NCBI GenBank assembly: GCA_021822565.1
Contig: JAKAQM010000009.1
Coordinates: forward strand, 1-45,887
Length of the DNA stretch: 45,887 bases
Source of the DNA: Actinomycetes bacterium
Lineage (GTDB): Bacteria; Actinomycetota; Acidimicrobiia; Acidimicrobiales; RAAP-2
Direction of reading: 5' to 3'
Shown here: positions 17,127 through 24,864 of the stretch, piece after piece
Position numbering within the stretch: position 1 is the first letter of the stretch
How the letters are laid out: each line of letters starts with the position of its first letter
Notes under the pieces: generated by a model
Databases searched by the model: none
Seen by the model: only the letters and a program-made list of their open reading frames with translations
What the model was told of the DNA's origin: nothing
Made by a program: the position numbers and the translations under genes

Positions 17127-18904
17127 GGTCCAAGAGAGCGGGATCGCTCACGGCCGTGGCGGTGATCCGGGAGCTCCTGCGCATCGGCGCGCCCCCCTGG
17201 CGCAAGCTCGCGCTCGCTGCCCTGCTCGGCGTGCTCGGCGCCCTCGCGACCGTCGGGCTGCTCGCCGGCTCGGGGTACGTCGTCGACCGCGCGGCGTTCC
17301 GGCCCGGCCTCGGAGCGATCGCCGGCGTTCTCGCTGCGGTCGAGGTGCTCGCCTTCCTGCGCGGACCGCTGCGCTACGGCGAACGGCTCGTCGGCCACGA
17401 CGCCGCGTTCCGGTCGCTCGCGCGCTGGCGGGTCTGGCTCTACGACCGGCTCGAACCGCTCGCGCCCGCCGGTCTGCTCGGCTGGCGCAGCGGGGACGTG
17501 CTCGCGCGCGTGACCGACGACGTCGACACGCTCCAGGACCTCTACTTGCGCTGCCTCCTCCCGGTCGGCGTCACGGTCGCTGCCGCGACCCTCGCGGTCG
17601 TGCTCGTCGCCGTGGTGCTCCCGGTCGCCGGAGCAGCGCTCGCGGCGGCACTCGTCGTCGCGCTGGCGGTCGCTCCGGCGGCGGCGGTCGCCACGGGGAC
17701 CGCAAGAGGACGCGAGGCGGAGCTGCGCGGCCGACTCGGAGCGGAGGTCGTCGACGTGCTGCGCGCCGCGCCGGAGCTGCTCGCCTTCGGCCGCGACGCC
17801 GACGCGCTCGCGGCGGTCGAAGCCACGGACCGTGAGCTCACGGCGATCGCTCGACGCCGCGCGTGGTCCACCGGCGCGTCCGGCGCCATCGTGACCGCGT
17901 GCCTCGGCGGCGCGGTGACGGCCGTCCTCGCACTTGGCGTGGGCGCCGTGCACGCGCACCACATGGCGCCGGTGATGCTCGCCGTGCTCCCACTCGCGGC
18001 GGTCGGCGCGTTCGAGACCGTCCCCGCGGTGGCGACCGCTGCGCTGCGCGCGAACGACGTCATCGCCGCCGGGCGCCGGCTGCTCGACCTCGCGTCGATC
18101 CCCGTGCCGGTCGTCGACCCCGACGAACCGGCCGCCCTTCCCCTCGGTTGCCCGCAGGTCGCGGTGCGCGACGCTCGCCTGCGGTACGCGCCCGACCTCC
18201 CCTGGGCGCTCGACGGCATGGATCTCGACGTCGCGCCCGGCGCGCACGTCGGCCTCGTGGGGGCGAGCGGCGCCGGCAAGAGCAGCCTCGTGCACGCGCT
18301 CTTGCGCTTCTGGCCCCTGCAGGAGGGATCGGCATCGCTCGGGGGCGTCCCACTCGACACCCTCCGCCAGGCAGACGTGCGCCGCGCCATCGCGCTGGTC
18401 GACCAGGATGCACACGTCTTTGCGGGCACCATCCGCCAGAACGTCACGCTCGGACGGCCCAAGGCCACCGAGGGCGACGTGGAGGACGCCCTCGCGCGCG
18501 CGCAGCTCGCGGACTGGGTGGCGACGCTGCCCGACGGGATGAACACCCAGGTCGGGGAGGAAGGGGCCCAGATCTCGGGCGGCCAGCGGCGGCGGATCGC
18601 CCTCGCACGAGCGCTCCTCACCGGTGCGCCGGTGCTCGTGCTCGACGAGCCGACCGCCGGGCTCGACCAGGAGAGCGGCGCGCAGCTCGTCGCCGGCATC
18701 GTCGACGACGCCCGGGCACGCGGCACGAGCGTCGTGCTCGTCACGCACCGAGCCAGGGACCTCGGGCACCTCGACCGGGTGGTCGTGATGGAGAACGGGC
18801 GCGTGGTGCACGTCCTCGACGGCGCCGAAGCCGCCGAGATCCACGACCCGGCACGCTCAGCGCCCCTCGACGGCGCAGGTGCCGGACACCCCGCGCCCAT
18901 GTGA
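17123..18904 (+). CDS. cydC: ABC transporter ATP-binding/permease, CydC subunit
   Basis: A 593-residue fused permease-ATPase, the heterodimer partner of CydD. N-terminal membrane domain begins with LALAALLGVLGALATVGLLAGSGYVVDRA, which resembles the CydC start, and holds about six segments. The ATPase has Walker A GASGAGKSS near residue 380, Q-loop VDQDAHVFAGTI, signature ISGGQRRRIALARA and Walker B VLVLDEPTAGLD. Four-base overlap with cydD indicates coupled translation. Confidence 0.85.
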   Translation: MRSKRAGSLTAVAVIRELLRIGAPPWRKLALAALLGVLGALATVGLLAGSGYVVDRAAFRPGLGAIAGVLAAVEVLAFLRGPLRYGERLVGHDAAFRSLARWRVWLYDRLEPLAPAGLLGWRSGDVLARVTDDVDTLQDLYLRCLLPVGVTVAAATLAVVLVAVVLPVAGAALAAALVVALAVAPAAAVATGTARGREAELRGRLGAEVVDVLRAAPELLAFGRDADALAAVEATDRELTAIARRRAWSTGASGAIVTACLGGAVTAVLALGVGAVHAHHMAPVMLAVLPLAAVGAFETVPAVATAALRANDVIAAGRRLLDLASIPVPVVDPDEPAALPLGCPQVAVRDARLRYAPDLPWALDGMDLDVAPGAHVGLVGASGAGKSSLVHALLRFWPLQEGSASLGGVPLDTLRQADVRRAIALVDQDAHVFAGTIRQNVTLGRPKATEGDVEDALARAQLADWVATLPDGMNTQVGEEGAQISGGQRRRIALARALLTGAPVLVLDEPTAGLDQESGAQLVAGIVDDARARGTSVVLVTHRARDLGHLDRVVVMENGRVVHVLDGAEAAEIHDPARSAPLDGAGAGHPAPM

Positions 18905-19020
18905 CGGTGCGACCCGGGTGCGCATTGATATCCTCGGCGTCCCATGCCGATCGGGACCGCAGCGACATCGAAGGGACCCGCCGCGTGGCCGCCGGATCCG
19001 ACGACGTTCCGAGTCCTTGC

Positions 19021-19073
19021 TGCCACAGCCGGTGACCCGGCTGGCGCTGCCACAGCCGGTGACCCGGCTGGCA
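19021..19073 (+). repeat. 27-bp tandem repeat upstream of the TetR gene
   Basis: Two copies of a 27-base unit containing CACAGCCGGTGACCCGGCTG lie in the cydC-tetR gap. Each copy contains the inverted repeat AGCCGG-TGAC-CCGGCT, so the array could form two hairpins or be an operator pair for the TetR protein (inference). The frame is open through it, so it could also encode an N-terminal extension. Confidence 0.7.
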
Positions 19074-19105
19074 CGAATCCCGGCGCCGGAGCGAAGCCCG
19101 GGGCC

Positions 19106-19720
19106 ATGCGGAGACGGGAAGCCTCGAAGGACCGCGGCGAGCGCACGCGCGCCACGATCGCCCAGGCGCTCATCGACCTCTTGAGCGAAAGCGGTGACCT
19201 GCCCACGGCGAAGGAGATCGCCGCCCGTGCGGGCGTCTCCGTTCGGCTGGTCTTCCACCACTTCGAGGATCTGGACGCGCTGTACAGCGCGGTCGGCCGA
19301 ACCCAGATCGACCGTTATTGGCGCACAATCCATCCCGTCCGGCCCGATCTCCCCCTCCCCCAGCGCATCGAGCGGACCGTCGCGCAGCGCGCGGCGCTCT
19401 TCGAGGCGATCAGCCCGGTCCGCCGTAGGGCCGTCGCGCTTGCATTGCGTCACCGCGGGGTGGCCGAAGCGCTCGACGTGACCAACACGATGCTGCGGAC
19501 GTGGCTCGAAGAGACGTTCGCCGAAGAGCTCCGCGCAGCCGAGCGCGACCGCCGGGAGCTCGGTGCCGCGCTCGAGGCGATCGGATCGTGGGAGATGTGG
19601 GAGCGCCTCCGCCACGTCGAGGGCCTGCCGAGAGCCGCTGCACGCCGGGTCGTCGTCCGGATGCTGACGGCGATCTTGGAGCCGTCGCCATCGCGAGCGG
19701 GCGGTCCCCGGTCGTCCTGA
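19106..19720 (+). CDS. TetR-family transcriptional regulator
   Basis: A 204-residue regulator. The N-terminal helix-turn-helix spans about residues 10-58: RGERTRATIAQALIDLL, PTAKEIAARAGVSVRLVFHHF and EDLDALYSAV. The C-terminal ligand domain is helical and not assignable. Target genes are unknown; the upstream neighbours are cydDC and the downstream neighbour is convergent. The frame is open to an ATG at 18944 that follows a TATCCT hexamer, but the extra 54 codons have visibly more A/T at third positions than the gene body and are low-complexity, so the ATG at 19106, right before the canonical TetR start, is preferred. Confidence 0.82.
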   Translation: MRRREASKDRGERTRATIAQALIDLLSESGDLPTAKEIAARAGVSVRLVFHHFEDLDALYSAVGRTQIDRYWRTIHPVRPDLPLPQRIERTVAQRAALFEAISPVRRRAVALALRHRGVAEALDVTNTMLRTWLEETFAEELRAAERDRRELGAALEAIGSWEMWERLRHVEGLPRAAARRVVVRMLTAILEPSPSRAGGPRSS

Positions 19721-19734
19721 TCCCGGTATCCCGG

Positions 19735-20664
19735 TCAGTCCTCGGAAGAAGAGCCCTCGGAAGAAGAGCCCGACGGGGAAGCGTCCGCCGAAGAAGAGCC
19801 CGCGGGGGAAGGGGAGGTCGGCACGAGGATGCGGCCACACTGCTCGCAGGTGACCACAGTGCCAGGAGGAAGATGGCGGATGCGATCCACCTCCATCGAG
19901 GGAAGCTCGAGGTGGCAACCGCTGCACCGGTTGCCGACGAGACGTGCTGCGCCGGTCCCGCCAAGACGCGCACGGAGTGCGTCGTAGCGACTGCGGAGGT
20001 CCTCGGGGACCGCATTGGCCGCCGCCGCACGCGCCACGCGTTGGACGGAGAGCTCCGCGTCGATCTCGGCCTCTGCGTCGCGCAGTGCGCCGCGCAACTG
20101 GGCCGATTCGGTGCCCAGCGCGGCATTCTCCGCCTCGAGCGCCGCGCGCTCCGCGTCGAGGGGCTCGAGGGCGACCATCACCTCGAGGTCGGCGTCTTCC
20201 ATCTGGTCCTGCCGCTCGCGCAGGTGGCGGATCTCGTCGTCCATGGCCTGGAGCTCCCGGGCCGGGGTGCCGCGCGCGGCGTACATTCGCTGCTCGAGCA
20301 CCTCGCGACGAGCGGTCGCGGCGGCGATCTCCGATTCGAGCGCCCGCTGGCGCTCCACGAGGACGGCCCGTGACGTCTCCACCTGCGAGACCCGAGCCTC
20401 GACGTCCTGGAGAGCTGCCGCCACTCGGGCCAGCTCCTGGCGCTCGGGGAGCGCCGCCTTGCGGTGCTCGAGCTGGGAGATCGCCGTGTCGAGGTCCTGG
20501 AGCTCGAGCAGGGCGTCCAGCACGCGGCGCCCGTCCACTGATGCCTGCGCCGAGGTCGCCGCACGGTCGTCGGCACCCGCCGCACGGTCGTCGGCACCCG
20601 GCGCACGGTCGTCGGCACCCGGCACGTGCTCGTTGCGACCTGTCGCACGCTCCTCACCCGTCAT
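19735..20664 (-). CDS. C4-type zinc-ribbon coiled-coil protein
   Basis: A 309-residue protein. Most of it is a long antiparallel coiled coil (about residues 60-230, for example LEHRKAALPERQELARVAAA). It is followed by the zinc ribbon CSGCHLELP...CEQCGRILVP, giving the four cysteines. This matches the widespread C4-type zinc-ribbon family found in actinobacteria next to RNase H/NUDIX-type genes; its exact function is not established. The N-terminus carries a 21-bp repeat (ADDRAPG units) and the C-terminus a Ser/Glu-rich repeat tail (GSSSEGSSSED). The ATG overlaps the NUDIX stop (ATGA). Confidence 0.82.
   Translation of the reverse strand: MTGEERATGRNEHVPGADDRAPGADDRAAGADDRAATSAQASVDGRRVLDALLELQDLDTAISQLEHRKAALPERQELARVAAALQDVEARVSQVETSRAVLVERQRALESEIAAATARREVLEQRMYAARGTPARELQAMDDEIRHLRERQDQMEDADLEVMVALEPLDAERAALEAENAALGTESAQLRGALRDAEAEIDAELSVQRVARAAAANAVPEDLRSRYDALRARLGGTGAARLVGNRCSGCHLELPSMEVDRIRHLPPGTVVTCEQCGRILVPTSPSPAGSSSADASPSGSSSEGSSSED
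20560..20622 (-). repeat. 21-bp in-frame tandem repeat (3 copies) in the zinc-ribbon gene
   Basis: Three near-perfect 21-base units encode GADDRAP/GADDRAA repeats near the N-terminus of the zinc-ribbon protein. The unit length keeps the frame. Confidence 0.85.
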
Positions 20665-21257
20665 GATGGTCCGATCCGCTCGAGCTCGGCGTGTGCCGCG
20701 CGCAACGCGCCTCGGAGCGCCCCGTCGGCGATCTCTTCGGCGTGCCCCCAGCTGAACCATCGCACGTCGGGGCTCTCCCCGAGGGCGGGAGCGGGGTCCC
20801 GGTCTCCTGCGACCTGCAGGAGGAAGCAGAGGTCGAGGTGGACGTGGGTCGCGGCGGCGTGCACGTCGAGACGAACGAGCGAAGGCCCCGCAGCCGGGTG
20901 CGAAGCCTCGAGCCCGGTCTCCTCGAGCACCTCACGCACGGCGGCCTCCGCGGCCGATTCGCCGGGGTCCACGTGACCGCCGGGCTGGAGCCACCGTCCC
21001 AGGCGCCGGTGGCGGTGGAGCACGGTCCCCCGTGCCCCTGCCACGACGGCCGACGCCGTGACATGGACGGGGTCCGCGTCGCGGTCGAACGGTCGCGTGA
21101 GCCGGTCGAGCTCGACGAGGAAGCGCTCCTTCGACGCGCGCTCGCGCGCGTCGCTCGGGACATGGGCTTCGACGAGCGCCCGCAGCCGCGCAAGAGCCGG
21201 TGACCCAGCCGCCTCCCGCGCCACTTCGGAGTGGGAGGGCTCGGGACGCGTCTGCAC
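20661..21257 (-). CDS. NUDIX hydrolase
   Basis: A 198-residue protein. The Nudix box lies at about residues 93-115 (GGHVDPGESAAEAAVREVLEET-GLE), matching GX5EX7REUXEEXGU. Nudix enzymes cleave nucleoside diphosphates linked to another group; the substrate cannot be read from sequence. The N-terminal 60 residues form a helical extension (SKERFLVELDRLTRPFD) seen in a subgroup with the same layout. The GTG start has TAACGA 7 bases upstream and no Shine-Dalgarno, so it is probably the leaderless first gene of an operon with the zinc-ribbon gene. Confidence 0.87.
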   Translation of the reverse strand: MQTRPEPSHSEVAREAAGSPALARLRALVEAHVPSDARERASKERFLVELDRLTRPFDRDADPVHVTASAVVAGARGTVLHRHRRLGRWLQPGGHVDPGESAAEAAVREVLEETGLEASHPAAGPSLVRLDVHAAATHVHLDLCFLLQVAGDRDPAPALGESPDVRWFSWGHAEEIADGALRGALRAAHAELERIGPS

Positions 21258-21264
21258 GGGCCCA

Positions 21265-21270
21265 TCGTTA
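21265..21270 (-). promoter_or_regulatory. Putative -10 element of the NUDIX gene
   Basis: TAACGA on the minus strand ends 7 bases before the GTG at 21257. No -35 was recognised. Confidence 0.35.
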
Positions 21271-21325
21271 CCACAGCCCGCTCGAACGGGCGAAGAGCTG
21301 CGGCGAAAGGCCGCCGTGACCTTGC

Positions 21326-22405
21326 TCAGGAACGATCTGACGCGGTCCCGGGATCACCGGTGATCGCTTCGGTGAAGTCTGCGGCGGTCACACCAGGGCA
21401 TTCGACACCTCGGGAGAGGAAGAAGGCATCGATGACAGCCCGTACCGTGCTCGGCTCGAACGGCGCACCAACGAGCGTCTGCACGAGAACCGTGAAGCCA
21501 CTCTTCGGGATGAACGTGAAATCGCCGGACAGCTGGAGGTCGGCAATTGCGTTGTCGCGTATCGTCACCGACGACCGGATGTACCCTCCTTGCGCCTTGC
21601 GCTGGCCATGGCGAACGACCACGCCCTCGCGGATCTTGGTCGTCACGTGCTTGCGAGAGCGTGGCTCGAAGAGGACGTCGGGGGATTGGAGATGCTCGGC
21701 CAACTGCGCGGCCAGATCCTCGACTTCGGGCGGCAGCGGGCGCAGGTCGAGCGGGCCCAGCACGAGAGAGAAGAAGTGCTCCAGGGCGGCGATGACGTCT
21801 TCGGTCGAAGGCTCACGGCCGATCTCCCGCGAGATCGAGGTCACATTGTCGTCGAGCACCTGACGCAGGTGAGCCCGCAGCTTCTCGTCGGGCACTCGAA
21901 TGACCGATGCCATGCGGACGATGTCGAAGTGGCGCAGTACCGCTCCCACGAAGCAGAAGCGATCGGCGATGTCCGCTGCCCCCTGCCCAGTGATCTTGCG
22001 TCCCGCGGCCGTCACCAGATCGTTGATCGGACGGTACTGCACGTCGAGGCCGAAGTGCCGGTACGTCTCGATCACGGGTTCGGAAAGATACCGGTAGATG
22101 TCGTCGAGGATGGGTGGCAATACCGGATCTGACCTCGGCAGGACAAGGTTGTAGAAGACCTGGCCAGGTCCGAGCAGCACCGGACCTCCGCCGATCTCCC
22201 TCCTGACGACCGGAAGACCTTGACGGCGGCAGGCGTCGATGTCGACAGCTTCAGCGGTGGCGTCGAAGTAGCCGACGCTGACGAACGAGTCGGTCGGCTC
22301 GATGAGGACGAGACCGTCATGTCCGAGGCGCGCGAGTGCGTGGACGTAGGCGATCGGCAGCACACCATCGCGGGTGGACGGTCGATACAGCGCCAATCCC
22401 TTCAT
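21326..22405 (-). CDS. Lipoate-protein ligase associated with sHdr/LbpA (sLpl type)
   Basis: A 359-residue lipoate/octanoate ligase. The lipoyl-AMP site RREIGGGPVLLGPGQVFYNL is at residues 68-87, and the catalytic lysine region NDLVTAAGRKITGQGA puts Lys137 at the expected place. A C-terminal accessory-like domain (LQLSGDFTFIPKSG, VECPGVTAADF) follows, making it a single-chain ligase. From known sHdr loci, dedicated ligases load lipoyl groups onto LbpA rather than onto pyruvate dehydrogenase or GcvH. Two LbpA genes 3 kb away support this. No LipS1/LipS2-type sulfur-insertion genes are in view. It diverges from the first ArsR gene and probably shares its control region. Confidence 0.85.
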   Translation of the reverse strand: MKGLALYRPSTRDGVLPIAYVHALARLGHDGLVLIEPTDSFVSVGYFDATAEAVDIDACRRQGLPVVRREIGGGPVLLGPGQVFYNLVLPRSDPVLPPILDDIYRYLSEPVIETYRHFGLDVQYRPINDLVTAAGRKITGQGAADIADRFCFVGAVLRHFDIVRMASVIRVPDEKLRAHLRQVLDDNVTSISREIGREPSTEDVIAALEHFFSLVLGPLDLRPLPPEVEDLAAQLAEHLQSPDVLFEPRSRKHVTTKIREGVVVRHGQRKAQGGYIRSSVTIRDNAIADLQLSGDFTFIPKSGFTVLVQTLVGAPFEPSTVRAVIDAFFLSRGVECPGVTAADFTEAITGDPGTASDRS

Positions 22406-22515
22406 ATCGAGGCGGCCGCCCGCTCTCTCCCGCGTCGCTTCCGGGCGCCCGGTGAACCGCCCTCCCGTTGAGCCGCAACGCGGGTCACCATGTGCCTTCC
22501 CGAATATGCGTCCAT

Positions 22516-22536
22516 GAACATGTTCCCTTGTATGAT
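22516..22536. promoter_or_regulatory. Palindromic operator candidate plus -10 before the first sHdr-linked ArsR gene
   Basis: GAACATGTTC at 22516-22525 is a perfect 10-bp palindrome. It is followed by TATGAT at 22531-22536, which ends 6 bases before the GTG start. The palindrome would sit in the promoter spacer, a normal place for an autoregulating ArsR repressor. It lies in the shared region with the divergent ligase gene and could control both (inference). Confidence 0.5.
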
Positions 22537-22542
22537 GCGAGC

Positions 22543-22917
22543 GTGCACACCGCGAATGCCCTTGATCCCTATCTCCGTCAGGAGCTCGACGAGCTGGTCT
22601 CCGGCATCTGCAAAGCGCTGAACGACTCCAAGCGGCTGACCATCCTGTACGCCCTGCGCTCCGGTCCGCACACGGTGTCCGAGCTCTGCGAGGTGATCGA
22701 CGCCCCGCAGTCGAACACGTCCCAGCACCTCGCCATCCTCCGAGACCGCGGCCTGGTCAACACCGTACGTCAAGGCAACAACGTGATCTATTCGCTGAGA
22801 CATCCCAAGGTGATCGAAGCGGTCGACTTCCTGCGCGAGGTGATGGCCGACGAGATCGCCCGGCGGAGCGGGCTTCGGAACCGCCACGAGGAGAGCGCCC
22901 GCACCCTGTCATCGTAG
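22543..22917 (+). CDS. ArsR-family regulator, sHdr-associated (paralog 1)
   Basis: A 124-residue ArsR-family winged-helix protein. The recognition part is HTVSELCEVIDAPQSNTSQHLAILRDRGLV, then the wing RQGNNVIYSLRHPKVIEAVDFL. Two cysteines (SGICK near residue 23 and SELCEV near 49) are conserved in paralog 2; metal-binding motifs of arsenic sensors (CVCDLC) are absent. In other sHdr loci an ArsR-type repressor (sHdrR) senses sulfane sulfur through cysteines. That role here is inference, since the cysteine positions are not those usually described. The GTG at 22543 is chosen from the paralog alignment and the leaderless -10. Confidence 0.83.
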   Translation: MHTANALDPYLRQELDELVSGICKALNDSKRLTILYALRSGPHTVSELCEVIDAPQSNTSQHLAILRDRGLVNTVRQGNNVIYSLRHPKVIEAVDFLREVMADEIARRSGLRNRHEESARTLSS

Positions 22918-22943
22918 AACCCGCACCCTGCCGCCGTAGAACC
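22900..22943 (+). repeat. 22-bp tandem repeat across the stop codon of the first ArsR gene
   Basis: Two imperfect copies of a 22-base unit (CGCACCCTG...GTAGAACC) at 22900-22921 and 22922-22943. The TAG stop at 22915-22917 is repeated in the second copy, so the coding end is not changed. Confidence 0.75.
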
Positions 22944-23021
22944 GGCACGAGCCGTCGCCCCGGCGACAGCGGGAAGAACCCGCCTCACCCCTGGGCTCAC
23001 CTCATCGTCAGCCGTTGAACA

Positions 23022-23041
23022 GCTCCATGGAGCACTATGCT
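23022..23041 (+). promoter_or_regulatory. Palindromic operator candidate plus -10 before the second ArsR gene
   Basis: GCTCCATGGAGC at 23022-23033 is a perfect 12-bp palindrome; TATGCT at 23036-23041 ends 5 bases before the ATG. TTGAAC at 23015-23020 is a -35 candidate at a short 15-bp spacing. The layout repeats that of the first ArsR gene, with a CATG-centred palindrome just before a leaderless start. Confidence 0.5.
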
Positions 23042-23046
23042 CTTGG

Positions 23047-23445
23047 ATGGTGGGGATCGACCCCGCATTGCGCCACGAGCTCGACGACCTGGTCGACGCC
23101 ATCTGCAAGGGCGTCAACGATCCCAAGCGGTTGCACCTGCTCTATGCGCTGCGTGGTCAACCGCGGACCGTGACCCAGCTCTGTGCCTTGGTCGGCGCCC
23201 CACAGTCCAACGTCTCGCAGCATCTCGCCGTGCTGCGAGACCGAGGCCTCGTCGAAGCGTTGCGGGCCGGAAACAGCGTCATCTACTCCTTACGACACCC
23301 GAAGGTGCTGGAGGCGATCGACATCCTCCGGACAGTCATGGACGATGAGCTGCAACGTCGCCACGCGCGAGCCGCCGGTCGAGCGGCCGATACGCACGAC
23401 CGCAGCTCTTCGACCCTTCGTCATCCAGAGGAGCTGCCTGGCTAG
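23047..23445 (+). CDS. ArsR-family regulator, sHdr-associated (paralog 2)
   Basis: A 132-residue ArsR-family protein clearly paralogous to the preceding one: ALRHELDDLVDAICKGVNDPKRLHLLYAL, APQSNVSQHLAVLRDRGLVEAL and SVIYSLRHPKVLEAIDIL align without gaps. The same two cysteines (AICK, QLCALV) are kept. The C-terminal 35 residues differ and are Arg/Ala-rich. It points toward the sHdr operon and ends convergently to the Rieske-fusion gene. Two neighbouring paralogs could divide sensing of different sulfur states, or form heterodimers (inference). Confidence 0.83.
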   Translation: MVGIDPALRHELDDLVDAICKGVNDPKRLHLLYALRGQPRTVTQLCALVGAPQSNVSQHLAVLRDRGLVEALRAGNSVIYSLRHPKVLEAIDILRTVMDDELQRRHARAAGRAADTHDRSSSTLRHPEELPG

Positions 23446-23475
23446 GGCGGAGACCGCCGGCATGCGTCGACCGAG

Positions 23476-23495
23476 CGATCGCCTCATCGCGATCG
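23476..23495. terminator. Stem-loop between convergent ArsR and Rieske-fusion genes
   Basis: CGATCGC-CTCATC-GCGATCG forms a perfect 7-bp stem with a 6-base loop in the 59-base gap between the two convergent stops. There is no T-run, so it would be a non-classical, bidirectional terminator at best. Confidence 0.35.
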
Positions 23496-23504
23496 GGCGC
23501 CCGG

Positions 23505-24149
23505 TCAGAGCACCAGCCAGGCGCGTCCCGCCTCTTCGACGACCCGGTGCACGCGGATCCCTGCGTCGGCCGGTCCCCGCACGCGTTCTCCGGTGCTCAC
23601 GTCGAACTGGCTCCCATGGCGCGGGCACGTGAGCACGACCCCGTCGAGGGTTCCGGCCGACAGCTGGGCACCAGCGTGAGGACAGAGATCGTCGACCGCC
23701 ACCAACGACGATCCAACGCGATAGAGCGCCAGCGGTCCCGCCGGGCTGTCCTCGATCCGGGCTACGAGTCCGAGGCGCCCAGCGACGTCGGCGCTGTCGA
23801 CGAGGGGGAGACGTCGCAGCCCCGGTGCGCGCAACCGGCTCCTCGCTTGGGCGACGGCCGCTCCTCGATTCACCACGACGTCGCACCCTGCTCGTTCGGC
23901 GACCGTCCAGCGCTTCCGGTCAGGAACTGCGAGGAAGCCGACCACCAGTGCGTCTGGGAAGCGGTCGTGCCAGGCAGAGATCGTCTCGGGCGGCTGGCAG
24001 GCATCGACGACGATCACCTCCGGCCGCGTCCTGCCATTGGCGACCGCATCGGGACCGCCCCGACCGACCGCCACGAGGTCAGCGTCTCGCTCGGCCGCCA
24101 ACCGTTCCATGCCGCGCCGCACCAATGCGTCGTCGCCCACCAGGACCAT
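23505..24149 (-). CDS. Receiver-like domain fused to a Rieske [2Fe-2S] domain
   Basis: A 214-residue protein of unusual design. Residues 1-105 resemble a response-regulator receiver: acidic pair GDD near 5-7, putative phospho-acceptor Asp49 in EVIVVDAC, then VVGFLAVPDRKRWTVAERAGCDVVVNRG, where the usual lysine is not seen. Residues 115-214 are a Rieske ferredoxin: CPHAG at 156-160 and CPRHGSQFD at 175-183 give the two Cys and two His ligands, and DVSTGERVRGPAD follows as usual. It is the last gene of the sHdr-linked series, 59 bases after DsrE2. An electron carrier with a signal-responsive or protein-docking domain is a possibility; no function is established. Confidence 0.7.
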   Translation of the reverse strand: MVLVGDDALVRRGMERLAAERDADLVAVGRGGPDAVANGRTRPEVIVVDACQPPETISAWHDRFPDALVVGFLAVPDRKRWTVAERAGCDVVVNRGAAVAQARSRLRAPGLRRLPLVDSADVAGRLGLVARIEDSPAGPLALYRVGSSLVAVDDLCPHAGAQLSAGTLDGVVLTCPRHGSQFDVSTGERVRGPADAGIRVHRVVEEAGRAWLVL

Positions 24150-24208
24150 CCACCGGTCGACCACCTCCGGGCCTGATCCCCCCGTCGTGCCGTAGTGAGG
24201 CCGCCGGG

Positions 24209-24745
24209 TCAGATGAAGAGGTTGATGGACGATTCGGCAGCCATCTCGATGTAGCTTGCGGCACCGATCGGCGGTTCGATGCCCTCGATGAAGTCGTCCT
24301 TGGTGAGTCCGTAGAGCTCCATCGTCATCTGGCATGGGTAGAGCCGAACCCCGAGGTCCATCCCCATCTCCAGGAGCTCCGTCGGGCTGGCGATCTTGTG
24401 CTGCTTGGCCAAGCGCTTGATCATCCACGTGCCCATCCCGCCGAACCGCACTTTCGAGAGGCCCAGATGGTCGGTACCGCCGTGGTCGACCGCGGACTCC
24501 CCAATCTGCATCCAATTCTTCCCGGTGACCCGTTTCGTGTTCTTCTGCAGCACACGCAAGCCCCAGAAGGTGAAGAAGATGCTGGTGTCCAACCCCGATG
24601 CAGCCCCAGTGGTCGCGAGGATGAGCACGGGCCATACTCGGTCCAGGTCAGAGCTCCAGCAGACGACCGTCATGCGTTGCGGGCGGCGGTCGTCTGGCGC
24701 TGCCTGGGCTTCCGGGATCACTGCCTGCACTGGCGCATCGTCCAT
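24209..24745 (-). CDS. DsrE2-family sulfurtransferase-like protein
   Basis: A 178-residue DsrE/DsrF-superfamily protein of the DsrE2 (DrsE_2) type: MTVVCWSSDLDRVWPVLILATTGAA, then DTSIFFTFWGLRVLQKN and LGVRLYPCQMTMELYGL. Cys138 aligns with the sulfur-carrying cysteine of the family; Cys29 is an extra one. Such proteins move persulfide sulfur in the cytoplasm together with TusA and rhodanese. Unlike many DsrE2 proteins there is no obvious membrane anchor. A good AGGAG-type ribosome site precedes the ATG, and a putative own promoter lies about 90 bases upstream. Confidence 0.82.
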   Translation of the reverse strand: MDDAPVQAVIPEAQAAPDDRRPQRMTVVCWSSDLDRVWPVLILATTGAASGLDTSIFFTFWGLRVLQKNTKRVTGKNWMQIGESAVDHGGTDHLGLSKVRFGGMGTWMIKRLAKQHKIASPTELLEMGMDLGVRLYPCQMTMELYGLTKDDFIEGIEPPIGAASYIEMAAESSINLFI

Positions 24746-24835
24746 GCCGTGCCCCCCTTCTCCTCAGCCGTCAGCCGATGAGAAGCACACCTTCGGTCCA
24801 ACCCCTGAATGGCCGGCGGAACCAAGTTTCTCTTC

Positions 24836-24864
24836 ATCGTAGTACGTGGCCGAATCGAGGACAA
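24836..24864 (-). promoter_or_regulatory. Putative sigma70-type promoter for dsrE2 and the Rieske fusion
   Basis: On the minus strand TTGTCC (24864-24859) is followed after exactly 17 bp by TACGAT (24841-24836). Transcription would start about 85 bases before the dsrE2 ATG. The -35 lies inside the first unit of a 12-bp repeat, so further copies of TTGTCC lie upstream. Confidence 0.45.

Noticed and set aside
18944-19105. N-terminal extension of the TetR protein including ATAGDPAG repeats
   Set aside because: Third codon positions are clearly less GC-rich than in the gene body and the DNA-binding domain begins right after the ATG at 19106. The extension is kept only as an alternative.
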